A stretch of 64,000 bases of DNA from CAZVPF01 sp964628195. Lineage in GTDB: Bacteria > Planctomycetota > Phycisphaerae > Sedimentisphaerales > Anaerohalosphaeraceae. The translations under genes and the position numbers were made by a program. Position 1 is the first letter of the stretch. Each line of letters starts with the position of its first letter. The notes below the pieces were generated by a model that saw only the letters and a list, made by a program, of their open reading frames with translations, was not told where the DNA came from and made no database searches. The stretch lies in contig CAZVPF010000015.1 of NCBI GenBank assembly GCA_964628195.1, positions 13,061 through 77,060 of the forward strand, in the 5' to 3' direction. Of the stretch, positions 17,380-25,958 are shown in pieces.

Positions 17380-18567
17380 TTAAGCGGGCACGCCTTCTGT
17401 TTTAATGCGCCTGCCGACTTCGCGAAGGGTGACCACGTCCTGAGGATGTATCGATCCGTCGGGCAGCGGACCCGTGTTCAGCAGCAGGTTCGAGTTCTGC
17501 TTTGCCGCTGAGCCGAGCATTTCCATTACTTCATCGGGCCCCTTGTGTTCGGACTCTTCGACGTAGCCCCACATTCGCGGCTGGAGAGTGTCGCATACTT
17601 CGTTATATTTGTGCTGATTGACCGACCATGCCATTTCGGCAATATGACCAGGGGTTGGGCCGTATAATTTTCGTATCATCTCGGCCATGCTGTGGCCTTT
17701 TCTTTCCGGTGCGGCGAAGTCCTCTGTTCCGGTTACGCCCTGCTTGAAGCTTATCAATGTGCCGGGACTTAGCTGCTTGATCATTCCGTAAGTACGGTTA
17801 ATCGGGAAAAGGTCCGGCCTGCCGAAATAACCAATAAACGGGTCGAACCATATTCCGGCGATATGTCCGTAATTGGTCAGGAGTTCCCGGACGTGCGTTT
17901 CGGCGTATTCCATATATATTTGAAAATCTTCGTCCTTTTGCCATTTGTAACCGGGCTGGGGTTCGGGGTAATCAGGCTGAACACGGTCGTTGAATTTGCG
18001 CGGATAGAAATACGGGTGCTGCCAGTCAGCGGCAAGTGAGTAGTAAAGGAACAGGCCGAGCTTTTTTTCATGGCAGGCATCGGACAGTTCGCCGACCAGG
18101 TCGCGCCTGGCTGGGCTGTTTACACTGTTATAGTCGGTCGTACCGGTGCCGAAAAGACAAAAGCCGTCGTGGTGCTTGCTTGTTATATTGATGTATTTCA
18201 TGCCCGCTTCACAGGCAAGTTCGGTAATGAAGTCGGCATCGAATTTTTCAGCGGTGAACGTGTCCTTCAGCTTTTTGTACTCGGCGACGGGTATCTGTTC
18301 GCGGTACTGGACCCACTCACCTCTGCCGAGTTGACTGTATAAACCGTAGTGCATAAACAGGCCGAATTTCGCTTCGTGGAACCACTTGACAGTGCCGAGA
18401 CGAGGGTCGTTTTTGTAGAGTTCGCTGTAGTTCTCGGCGTACGAAGGTACTGACGTAAGAGACTTTACTGGTTTTGGCGCGGGTTTGCCCATAGCCAAAG
18501 CTGAATTTGCAGTCAATAAGAATCCGCCAAACCCTGTGCAGCCTCCGATAAAATCCCTTCTATCCAT
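17380..18567 (-). CDS. GH29 alpha-L-fucosidase, Tat-exported
   Basis: Retaining alpha-L-fucosidase of 395 residues removing terminal fucose. A twin-arginine signal MDRRDFIGG starts it. The GH29 blocks are clear: WFHEAKFGLFMHYGLYS, YINITSKHHDGFCLF, DLVGELSDACHEKKLGLFLY and HIAGIWFDPF, where the Asp of WFD is the expected nucleophile. No extra C-terminal carbohydrate-binding module is present, so this is a compact member. AAGAAG precedes the ATG. It lies between sulfatase relics and glgP, within the glycan-degradation part of the window, and it supports a fucose-containing substrate. Confidence 0.9.
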   Translation of the reverse strand: MDRRDFIGGCTGFGGFLLTANSALAMGKPAPKPVKSLTSVPSYAENYSELYKNDPRLGTVKWFHEAKFGLFMHYGLYSQLGRGEWVQYREQIPVAEYKKLKDTFTAEKFDADFITELACEAGMKYINITSKHHDGFCLFGTGTTDYNSVNSPARRDLVGELSDACHEKKLGLFLYYSLAADWQHPYFYPRKFNDRVQPDYPEPQPGYKWQKDEDFQIYMEYAETHVRELLTNYGHIAGIWFDPFIGYFGRPDLFPINRTYGMIKQLSPGTLISFKQGVTGTEDFAAPERKGHSMAEMIRKLYGPTPGHIAEMAWSVNQHKYNEVCDTLQPRMWGYVEESEHKGPDEVMEMLGSAAKQNSNLLLNTGPLPDGSIHPQDVVTLREVGRRIKTEGVPA

Positions 18568-18617
18568 AAAGCGATTCTTCTTAAAACAATTAGTTTTGAT
18601 AAATTTGTTAAAAGCAC

Positions 18618-21269
18618 TTAAACCGTCTGGTATTCAGGCTCCGGCTCGGGCTGGCGTCTGCCTTCCCACAGCACAAGGCCCGGCTCGTAGGGGTCGACCA
18701 TATCAGGGTGCGAAGGCATTATACGCAGAGCGAAACCGTAATGACCCGATTTCTCACAGGGCACAACACCTGTAAATATACTGTAGACACCATCGCTTGC
18801 GGACTGATCGAAGCCCATTCTCTGGACATCGCCGTCTATTATATTTTCGCCCGAATCGACCTTCCCGTAGAATATCTCAACAGCGACATCGTCGGGGGCG
18901 AGACTGCCGAGATTGACCTTAGCATTGACCCGAAGACTGCAGCCGACCTCAAGCTGCGGCTGCTTGTCATTTAGGTTGTAGACATCTTTTCCGTCGTCGA
19001 TAAGAACCTCGACATCTTCGATGGAAAGTTCGCTCCATGCTTTCTTGACCTTTGTTTTCCAGTGCGAAAGTTCGCGTATGCGGTCCATGGAGCCGGTGCA
19101 AAGCTGCTGCCACCTGCTGGCCGAGGGCATGTAAAACTTACGCGTATACTCGGCGACCATCCTGTTTGTGTTGAATCGCGGACAGCACCACTTTATGGTT
19201 GTTTTCATTCGCGCTATCCATTCGCGCGGGGTTCGGTCGTCGCTGCCGAGGTTGTAATAAAGGGGTATGACTTCTTCTTCGAGCAGGTTGAACATAGCGT
19301 CGGATTCGACGGCGTCCTGGTACTGCTTGTCTTCGTAGCTTTCGCCTGCACCGATTACCCAGCCGCCGTCCGGGACGTAGCCTTCGCACCACCAGCCGTC
19401 CAGTGTACTGAGGTTCAATATGCCGTTTACGGCAGCTTTCATTCCGCTTGTTCCGCTTGCTTCGAGGGGTCTGCGCGGGTTGTTCAGCCAGACGTCAACC
19501 CCTTCGACGAGATACCTCGCGACGTTCATATCATAATCTTCGAGAAAGACGATTCGGCCGCGAACGGGCTCCTGTGACGCAAAGTGGACAATCTGTCGAA
19601 TGATGTCCTTGCCGCCGTTGTCGCGGGGGTGTGCCTTTCCTGCGAATATAATCTGCAGCGGTTTTTCGCTGTCGCTTAAAAGGCGTATGAGACGCTGGGC
19701 ATCGCGAAGGATAAGGTTGCCGCGTTTATATGTCGCGAACCGTCTTGCGAAACCGATTGTCAAAGCTTCGGGGTCGAGGGCTTCCTGGGCGCGGCTTAGG
19801 TCGCGTCTGAATGCTCCCCGCCTCTGCATCTGCATGACGAGTCTTTTGCGGGTAAAGTTAACGAGTCTTTCCTTGCATCGCTGGTGGATGCGCCAGAGTT
19901 CCTCGTCCGGTATCTGGTCGATGCTGTCCCAGACGGACTGGTCGACGACTCCTTCGGCCCAGTTGCTTCCGAGGTAACGCTCGAAGAGGTCGTTCATATC
20001 GCTGCTTAGCCAGCTTTTGATGTGAATTCCGTTGGTAATGGATTTGATCGGGACCTCATCGAGGGGAAGTTCCGTCCAGAGCCCATGCCACATTCGCCTT
20101 GACGTGTCGCCGTGAAGTTCACTGACTCCGTTTCGATGCGCGCTCATTTTTATCGCGAGGACAGGCATTTTGAATTTTTCTTTTTCGTCTTCCGGGTCGA
20201 CCCTGCCCAGCGCGAGAAACTGCTTGCGGTTGATGCCGAGCTTGCCGTAATAATGACCGAAATACTTGTCCATGAGCTCGATCTCGAATTCGTCGTTTCC
20301 GGCTGCGACGGGGGTGTGGACTGTGAATATATTGCCCGTGCGAGCCGCTTCGACTGCTTCGTCAAAGGTCATATTCTTTTTGTTACGCAGCCTTCTTACG
20401 CGTTCCAGGGCCATAAACGCGGCGTGGCCTTCGTTCATGTGGCAGACGCCGGGCTCGATGCCCATTGCTATCAAGGCCTTGAGCCCGCCTATGCCGAGGA
20501 TTATCTCCTGGCAAATACGTGTTTCGTTATCGCCGCCGTAAAGCTGCTCGGTCAGTCTCCTGTCTTTCGGGCTGTTGTCTGCTATATTTGTGTCGAGCAG
20601 GTAAAGACAAACGCGGCCAACGTTGAGTTTCCATATTTGTGCGCGGACTATTCGCGAGGGAAACTGGACACCGATAGTGAGCGGACGCTTGGTTTTCTTG
20701 CGGACCAGCTCGATCGGCATACTGTAAAAATCGTTTTCCTTAAGGTGCTCCTGCTGCCAGCCGTCGCTGTTGAGGTACTGCCTGAAATATCCTTTCTGGT
20801 ACATCAGGCCAACCCCGACAAGGGGCACACCGAGGTCCGAGGCACTTTTCAAATGGTCACCGGCGAGAACACCCAGACCGCCGGAGTAGATCGGTATGCT
20901 TTCGTGGATGCCGAACTCGGCACTGAAGTACGCAACCATAGGCTGGTTTTCTGTGTTTTCCCTGTCATAAGTAGTGTCGAACCAGCGGTAGGCATTGAGG
21001 CACTCCTGCATTTTTTCCTTAGCCTGGGCAAGCTGGTATAAAAATCCGTCGTTTTCGGCAAGGTCCATCAGCCGGGACTGGCTGACCATGCCGAGCATTG
21101 CGACGGGATTGTGTTCGCTTTTTTCCCACAGTTCCACATCTATGCGTTTGAATAACTCCACCACTTCGGAATCCCACGCCCAGAATACATTTTTGGCAAT
21201 AAGTTTGAGGTCACTGAGCTTCTCGGGCAGGTTGGGCTTGACTGTAAACGTCCTTATCATTGTCTGCAT
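18618..21269 (-). CDS. glgP: Alpha-glucan (glycogen) phosphorylase with N-terminal DUF3417
   Basis: GT35 phosphorylase of about 883 residues releasing glucose-1-phosphate from glycogen or maltodextrin. The N-terminal ~100 residues form a DUF3417 domain (LPEKLSDLKLIAKNVFWAWD), typical of the shorter archaeal/bacterial-type alpha-glucan phosphorylases. PVHFSAEFG-like AYFSAEFGIHESIPIYSGGL, HMNEGHAAF and EASGTSGMKAAVNGILNLS (PLP-lysine region) are present. A short C-terminal beta-sandwich extension follows residue ~720. The ATG at 21269 has GGAAA upstream; a GTG one codon earlier and an ATG at 21260 are alternatives. Cytosolic; it works in storage-polysaccharide turnover. Confidence 0.93.
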   Translation of the reverse strand: MQTMIRTFTVKPNLPEKLSDLKLIAKNVFWAWDSEVVELFKRIDVELWEKSEHNPVAMLGMVSQSRLMDLAENDGFLYQLAQAKEKMQECLNAYRWFDTTYDRENTENQPMVAYFSAEFGIHESIPIYSGGLGVLAGDHLKSASDLGVPLVGVGLMYQKGYFRQYLNSDGWQQEHLKENDFYSMPIELVRKKTKRPLTIGVQFPSRIVRAQIWKLNVGRVCLYLLDTNIADNSPKDRRLTEQLYGGDNETRICQEIILGIGGLKALIAMGIEPGVCHMNEGHAAFMALERVRRLRNKKNMTFDEAVEAARTGNIFTVHTPVAAGNDEFEIELMDKYFGHYYGKLGINRKQFLALGRVDPEDEKEKFKMPVLAIKMSAHRNGVSELHGDTSRRMWHGLWTELPLDEVPIKSITNGIHIKSWLSSDMNDLFERYLGSNWAEGVVDQSVWDSIDQIPDEELWRIHQRCKERLVNFTRKRLVMQMQRRGAFRRDLSRAQEALDPEALTIGFARRFATYKRGNLILRDAQRLIRLLSDSEKPLQIIFAGKAHPRDNGGKDIIRQIVHFASQEPVRGRIVFLEDYDMNVARYLVEGVDVWLNNPRRPLEASGTSGMKAAVNGILNLSTLDGWWCEGYVPDGGWVIGAGESYEDKQYQDAVESDAMFNLLEEEVIPLYYNLGSDDRTPREWIARMKTTIKWCCPRFNTNRMVAEYTRKFYMPSASRWQQLCTGSMDRIRELSHWKTKVKKAWSELSIEDVEVLIDDGKDVYNLNDKQPQLEVGCSLRVNAKVNLGSLAPDDVAVEIFYGKVDSGENIIDGDVQRMGFDQSASDGVYSIFTGVVPCEKSGHYGFALRIMPSHPDMVDPYEPGLVLWEGRRQPEPEPEYQTV

Positions 21270-21435
21270 CACTTTCCGTTTAATAAAATGTCCGAACTGA
21301 TATTATACGCTGTTTAATCGGCATTATCACTATTTATCTTAATATATCGAACCAGATTAAATTTGTCTGATAAGTAAATAACTCTCAACTTAACGGAATT
21401 GGTTATTGCTGCATATCCGGAATATCACTTTTTTG

Positions 21436-21918
21436 TCAAAGGTTTTTCCTGAACACGAGCATATCAGTATCATCCGGCAGGTAATTATCCACCCTTCCTG
21501 CCTGGGTCATTCCCATTGAGCGGTAAAACTTTGCCGCAGTTGCGAAATCGGGCCTGTCATAGGTCTCGACAAATATTTTTTTATATCCGAGCTTTCGGGC
21601 CATTTTTTCGCACTGAACGAACATTTCCCTGCCGAGCCCGGCACCGCGGAAGGAGGGACTGACGGCGAACCAGCCGAGCCAGACATTTTCATCGGGGCCC
21701 CATTCGTAATGGTGAAGGCCGGAAAGGCCGATAATTTGGTCGCCGCTGCGGAACAGTAAATAAACACGGCCGTCGTCGAGACCCGCTGATTTGCCTTGAA
21801 AATGGTTATGAAAACATTTTCGGCTGTATCGGCCCTGCTGGGGGTTCATTGCGGCGGTTATGAACTGTGCCGCGGGTTCGATGTCATTTATTTGCATTTC
21901 CTGAAATTTGTATTCCAA
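21436..21918 (-). CDS. GNAT-family N-acetyltransferase
   Basis: Small acetyltransferase of 160 residues. WLGWFAVSPSFRGAGLGREM is the acetyl-CoA-binding motif A (R-x-x-G-x-G variant), followed by ARKLGYKKIFVETYDRPD and AAKFYRSMGM, typical of GNAT motif B. A TTG start at 21918 is chosen because GGAGTG lies exactly 6 bases upstream; the upstream ATG at 21939 has no ribosome-binding site. A much longer frame in the same phase reaches 22278 but runs through the promoter and coding region of the next gene and is not credible. Substrate unknown. Confidence 0.8.
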   Translation of the reverse strand: MEYKFQEMQINDIEPAAQFITAAMNPQQGRYSRKCFHNHFQGKSAGLDDGRVYLLFRSGDQIIGLSGLHHYEWGPDENVWLGWFAVSPSFRGAGLGREMFVQCEKMARKLGYKKIFVETYDRPDFATAAKFYRSMGMTQAGRVDNYLPDDTDMLVFRKNL

Positions 21919-22048
21919 AGAAGTCACTCCGAAAACCATTAACAATACTTTTGCGGGACACTCTATCTTATTTGCTGTTAACATACGATGCAAACATAAT
22001 TGACGGCCCGGCTGGGGAGTTTGGCCGTTTTTGGGATGTTTGAATTCA

Positions 22049-22077
22049 TTGACAGGATTTGTGCGATTGTGTATAAT
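22049..22077 (+). promoter_or_regulatory. Perfect sigma-70 promoter of the 22115 gene
   Basis: TTGACA (22049-22054), 17-base spacer, TATAAT (22072-22077), with the start expected near 22084 and GGAGA just before the ATG at 22115. Confidence 0.75.
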
Positions 22078-22114
22078 TTGGGTATATAACAGAACTAAAA
22101 TACGGAGAAATGCC

Positions 22115-22711
22115 ATGGCGAACAGTACACCTGCGGCTCTCGAGCTCATGTTCATGCTTAACAACGGACAGAAACTGAAGTATATCGAGCCGGACCGGGA
22201 AAACGCGAGGGAGTTTTTGAAGAAGGTTCGTCCGCAGAAGGTTTTTACCGAGACGATCCATATCGCCGAGTATAACAATCTTACCGGTATAATGCCGGAT
22301 TCGGTCAGTTGGATTTTCTTTCGGACGCATGAGTCGATAAGCTGGCCTTACCCGTCGCATTTGACGGGTGCGAAGATCATCACACGCGAGGAATTTACCA
22401 AGGCCGTGCCGGGCGAGATAGATGATATCGTGGAAAATCTTAACTCGGATTCGCAGGGAAAACCCGTTCGTCTGTACTGGCACCTTGTCATGAAAGAGGG
22501 GACGAATTTTTATTTTAAGGTCAACTCGAGGACGCTTATACGCATGGACAAGCTGCAGGCGCCGAAGGTTATCGCGGAGCTTTCGGCTTTTCACGCGACT
22601 TCGGACAGGGGCGCGGTTGTGGTGAATATGGCAAACGTTATTTCGTGGACCTCGTACCCCCCTCCGCTGGAGTTCGGGCCAAATACGTGGGAACTGAAAC
22701 ACATACCTTAG
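22115..22711 (+). CDS. Conserved-looking hypothetical protein
   Basis: A soluble 198-residue protein I do not recognise. It has no signal peptide or membrane segment. It begins MANSTPAALELMFML, is rich in charged residues and has a beta-rich middle (PVRLYWHLVMKEGTNFYFKV) and a final GAVVVNMANVISWTSYPPP. It is certainly a gene: a perfect promoter (22049-22077), GGAGA 6 bases before the ATG, and local codon use like its neighbours. It lies 137 bases upstream of ahcY, which has its own promoter. The C-terminal third, ending in strands around a Val-Asn-Met-Ala-Asn segment, is loosely reminiscent of small ligand- or RNA-binding beta domains, but this is not a call. Confidence 0.7.
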   Translation: MANSTPAALELMFMLNNGQKLKYIEPDRENAREFLKKVRPQKVFTETIHIAEYNNLTGIMPDSVSWIFFRTHESISWPYPSHLTGAKIITREEFTKAVPGEIDDIVENLNSDSQGKPVRLYWHLVMKEGTNFYFKVNSRTLIRMDKLQAPKVIAELSAFHATSDRGAVVVNMANVISWTSYPPPLEFGPNTWELKHIP

Positions 22712-22781
22712 AGCGGAAGATAGAAATCACAGATCAAACAGCGTTTTCAGTGGTCAAGAAAGAGGGTTTTCGATTTTTCAT

Positions 22782-22810
22782 TTGATATGTCGCCTTTTTT
22801 GCTATATAGT
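22782..22810 (+). promoter_or_regulatory. ahcY promoter
   Basis: TTGATA (22782-22787), 17 bases, TATAGT (22805-22810); each hexamer has one mismatch to consensus. The start should be near 22817, about 30 bases before the ahcY ATG. No SAH or SAM riboswitch was seen in this short leader. Confidence 0.6.
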
Positions 22811-22848
22811 GCTGTTTCTAACTGTAAACAGGTAAAGAAAGGAAAGTT

Positions 22849-24297
22849 ATGGCGATTACGCAGGAAAGTAATGCAAATGTGACTAAAATTGAGCCGAACC
22901 TGCCTTATAAGGTGGCGGACATATCGCTTGCGAAGTGGGGTCGTAAGGAAATGGACCTGGCCGAGAACGAGATGCCGGGGCTTATGGCGATTCGTGAGAA
23001 ATACGGCAAGGAAAAACCGCTTAAGGGCAAGAAGATTATGGGATCGCTGCATATGACGATCCAGACGGCGATGCTTATCGAGACACTGGAAGAGCTTGGC
23101 GCGGATGTTCGCTGGGCTTCGTGCAATATATTCTCCACTCAGGATCACGCTGCAGCGGCAATTGCCGAGAAAGGCACTTGCAATGTGTTCGCATGGAAAG
23201 GCGAGACACTGGAGGAATACTGGTGGTGCACCGAACAGGCGCTGACGTGGCCGGACGGATCGGGGCCGGACCTTATCGTTGACGACGGCGGTGACGCGAC
23301 AATGTTCGTTTACCAGGGCATGAAAGTCGAGAAGGACCCGTCGCTGCTTGAGAAGAAGCAGGAAGTTCACGAGATGCAGCTTATTATGAACAGGCTAAAG
23401 GCAAGCTGCGAGGAAAATAACACTCGATGGACAAAGGTGGTCGAAAATATTCAGGGCGTATCGGAAGAGACTACGACAGGTGTGCACAGGCTGTATCACC
23501 TGCAGCGAAGCGGCGATCTTCCGTTCCCGGCTGTGAACGTGAACGACTCTGTAACCAAGTCCAAGTTTGACAACCTTTACGGCTGTCGTGAGTCGCTGGC
23601 CGACGGCATCAAGCGGGCCACGGACGTAATGGTCGCGGGCAAGGTTGTAGTGGTCGCGGGATTCGGTGACGTAGGCAAGGGCTGTGCGGATTCGATGCGT
23701 GGTTTGGGCGCACGGGTGCTTATTACGGAAATCGACCCGATATGCGCACTTCAGGCGCTTATGGCGGGGTATGAAGTTGTAACTATGGAAGAAGCGGCAT
23801 CCAAGGGCGACATATTCGTCACCGCGACGGGCTGCTGTGATGTTATCCGCGGTGAGCACATGGAGCAGATGAAGAACGAGGCTATTATCTGCAACATCGG
23901 GCACTTCGACAGCGAGATCGAGATGATTTATCTTGAGAGCTCGCCGGATTGCAAAAAGGAGAACATCAAGCCGCAGGTGGACCAGTGGACGCTTAAATCG
24001 GGCAGGTCGATTATCGTTCTGGCTGAGGGCAGGCTCGTGAACCTGGGCTGTGCGACGGGACACCCGAGTTTCGTTATGAGCAACAGCTTCTCGAACCAGT
24101 GTTTGGCGCAGATAATGCTGGCGAATGAAAAACTGGAGAACAAGGTTTACACGCTGCCGAAGAAACTCGACGAAGAAGTTGCTATGCTGCACGCGGTCAA
24201 GCTTGGCGCCAAGATGACTAAGCTGACCCGGAAGCAGGCTGATTATCTCGGCATCGATATCGAAGGGCCGTATAAACCGGAACACTACCGCTATTAA
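22849..24297 (+). CDS. ahcY: Adenosylhomocysteinase
   Basis: Hydrolyses S-adenosylhomocysteine to homocysteine and adenosine, clearing product inhibition of methyltransferases. The 482 residues match the long bacterial form. Diagnostic blocks: ASCNIFSTQDHAAAAIAEKG (substrate site), DDGGDATMFV, VNDSVTKSKFDNLYGCRESL, the NAD-binding VVVAGFGDVGKGCADS, and the C-terminal KPEHYRY that reaches into the neighbouring subunit. AAAGGAAAG lies just before the ATG. It has its own promoter and a strong terminator (24333-24364), so it is monocistronic. Cytosolic NAD-dependent tetramer by family knowledge. Confidence 0.98.
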   Translation: MAITQESNANVTKIEPNLPYKVADISLAKWGRKEMDLAENEMPGLMAIREKYGKEKPLKGKKIMGSLHMTIQTAMLIETLEELGADVRWASCNIFSTQDHAAAAIAEKGTCNVFAWKGETLEEYWWCTEQALTWPDGSGPDLIVDDGGDATMFVYQGMKVEKDPSLLEKKQEVHEMQLIMNRLKASCEENNTRWTKVVENIQGVSEETTTGVHRLYHLQRSGDLPFPAVNVNDSVTKSKFDNLYGCRESLADGIKRATDVMVAGKVVVVAGFGDVGKGCADSMRGLGARVLITEIDPICALQALMAGYEVVTMEEAASKGDIFVTATGCCDVIRGEHMEQMKNEAIICNIGHFDSEIEMIYLESSPDCKKENIKPQVDQWTLKSGRSIIVLAEGRLVNLGCATGHPSFVMSNSFSNQCLAQIMLANEKLENKVYTLPKKLDEEVAMLHAVKLGAKMTKLTRKQADYLGIDIEGPYKPEHYRY

Positions 24298-24332
24298 ACG
24301 GGCGGCTGGTGAGTTTTATTTTGAATTTGAAT

Positions 24333-24364
24333 AAGGCATTGTCGAAAACGGCGATGCCTTTTTT
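24333..24364 (+). terminator. ahcY terminator
   Basis: A 12-bp stem (24333-24344 with 24349-24360, two wobble pairs) around an AAAA loop is followed by a six-base T tract. It ends about 19 bases before the rtcB ATG, so rtcB depends on readthrough or on a promoter not recognised here. Confidence 0.85.
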
Positions 24365-24382
24365 ATTGGATGGCCGGGGGAT

Positions 24383-25813
24383 ATGAACCTGAAGAAACTT
24401 GAACAAATTGACAATTACCGGTGGCGGATCGAGCCGCAAGGTTTTATGCGCGTGCCGGGGATTATTTACGGCTCGCGGGCGCTTGTCGAACAGATGGACG
24501 AGAAGGTTTACGAGCAGGTATCCAACGTTGCCGCCCTGCCGGGGATCGTGGAGGCATCTTACGCTATGCCCGACGCCCACTGGGGGTACGGGTTCTGCAT
24601 CGGCGGTGTCGCGGGGTTTGACCCGGATGCTGGCGGAGTGATATCCGCAGGCGGAGTTGGGTTCGATATCGCGTGCGGGGTTCGGACGCTGCACACCGGG
24701 ATGAAATACGAGCGGGTGAGAGGCACGATTGCTGAACTGGCCGACTGCATCTTCCGGCATATACCTTCGGGGCTGGGAAGTACCGGCAATATTCGGGTAG
24801 GTATCAAGCGGATGGATGCGCTGCTGATCGGCGGTGCGAAATGGTGCGTTGAGAACGGGTACGGCATTTACGAGGACCTTGAGTATACTGAGTCCGGCGG
24901 GGCCGTGGAGGGTGCCGAGCCCCGGTATGTAAGCGACAGGGCCAAGAAGCGTCAGCAGGATGAGATGGGCACGCTGGGTTCGGGGAACCACTATCTCGAG
25001 ATACAGAGGGTTACCGAGGTCTACGACGATAAAGCGGCTAAGGCTTTCGGGATCGAAGTCGGTGACATAAAGGTTAGCATTCACTGCGGGTCGCGGGGCC
25101 TTGGCCACCAGGTCGGCACGGACTATTTAAAGGCTATGGCCGGGGCGGCCAAAGCGACGGGCATAACGCTGCCGGAAAAGGAGCTTGCCTGTGCGCCGGT
25201 CAACTCGCCTGTCGGCAGGAAATACCTCGGGGCGATGCGGGCGGGTATAAACTGCGCGATTGCGAACAGGCAGATACTTACGCATCTTACAAGGCAGGCG
25301 TTTGAACGGGTTTTCCCGACTGCGGAGGTAAAGATGCTGTATGACGTTTGCCATAACACGTGCACTTATGAACAACACGTGATCGATGGACAAAAGAAGA
25401 GCTTGTTCGTGCATCGCAAAGGCGCTACGCGGTCGTCCGGCCCGGGCAGCGAGGGGCTGGCGGAAAAATACAGGCACCTGGGCCAGCCGGTCCTGATCGG
25501 CGGGTCAATGGGAACGTGCTCGTATATACTCGTCGGCACCGGCAGTTCGCCAGGCGGGGCCTTTGGTTCGGCAAGCCACGGGGCGGGCAGGGTTATGAGC
25601 CGCGGGCAGGCGAAAAAACAATGGCACGGAAGCAGCCTTGTAAAGCAGTTGGAGCAATCAGGGATACTGATACGCAGCAGCTCCATGCGGTCGGTTGCCG
25701 AGGAGGCACCGGGTGCGTACAAGGACGTAAGCGAGGTGATAGAGACCGTGCACAATGCCGGCCTTGCGAAGAAAGTTGCAAGACTCGTTCCGATAGCGTG
25801 CATAAAGGGGTAG
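24383..25813 (+). CDS. rtcB: RNA-splicing/repair ligase RtcB
   Basis: GTP- and Mn-dependent ligase joining 2',3'-cyclic-phosphate (3'-phosphate) and 5'-OH RNA ends. The 476 residues carry the full set of metal and guanylylation motifs: YAMPDAHWGYGFCIGG, VGFDIACGVRTL (metal Cys), GSGNHYLEIQ, VSIHCGSRGLGHQVG, YDVCHNTC, and near the end ASHGAGRVMSR with the histidine that takes GMP. GGGGG precedes the ATG by 2-6 bases. No rtcA, archease or rtcR gene is nearby, so this is the stand-alone type. It probably serves tRNA or rRNA repair after ribotoxin or stress damage. Confidence 0.96.
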   Translation: MNLKKLEQIDNYRWRIEPQGFMRVPGIIYGSRALVEQMDEKVYEQVSNVAALPGIVEASYAMPDAHWGYGFCIGGVAGFDPDAGGVISAGGVGFDIACGVRTLHTGMKYERVRGTIAELADCIFRHIPSGLGSTGNIRVGIKRMDALLIGGAKWCVENGYGIYEDLEYTESGGAVEGAEPRYVSDRAKKRQQDEMGTLGSGNHYLEIQRVTEVYDDKAAKAFGIEVGDIKVSIHCGSRGLGHQVGTDYLKAMAGAAKATGITLPEKELACAPVNSPVGRKYLGAMRAGINCAIANRQILTHLTRQAFERVFPTAEVKMLYDVCHNTCTYEQHVIDGQKKSLFVHRKGATRSSGPGSEGLAEKYRHLGQPVLIGGSMGTCSYILVGTGSSPGGAFGSASHGAGRVMSRGQAKKQWHGSSLVKQLEQSGILIRSSSMRSVAEEAPGAYKDVSEVIETVHNAGLAKKVARLVPIACIKG

Positions 25814-25893
25814 CAACTGCGGGCATGTCGGCTTCGGTTTTTGGCACGCTTTGCGAGGCATGGTTATACGACGACTGCTGCATGTGTAAAGAT

Positions 25894-25922
25894 AAAAAAA
25901 GACGGCCCTGCTGGGGGCCGCC
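25894..25922 (-). terminator. Terminator of the asparagine synthetase gene
   Basis: Minus-strand stem of 8 bp (25922-25915 with 25908-25901, one wobble) followed by seven T (25900-25894). It lies between the convergent rtcB and asnB-like genes. Confidence 0.8.
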
Positions 25923-25958
25923 TTGAGGTGTATTTAAATAAATATTCGAAGACTCTGA

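Noticed and set aside
21919..22278. N-terminal extension of the GNAT gene
   Set aside because: The open frame crosses the promoter and start of the divergent gene at 22115; a TTG start with a well-spaced GGAGTG at 21918 gives normal GNAT length.
22712..22848. SAH riboswitch before ahcY
   Set aside because: The leader is short, T-rich and lacks the GC-rich SAH aptamer; an ordinary promoter explains it.
23395..24285. Long minus-strand frame inside ahcY
   Set aside because: Antisense shadow created by the codon use of ahcY; no recognisable domain.
25825..25926. Small Cys-rich plus-strand frame after rtcB
   Set aside because: It has no ribosome-binding site and its end is the stem of the opposite-strand terminator at 25894-25922.
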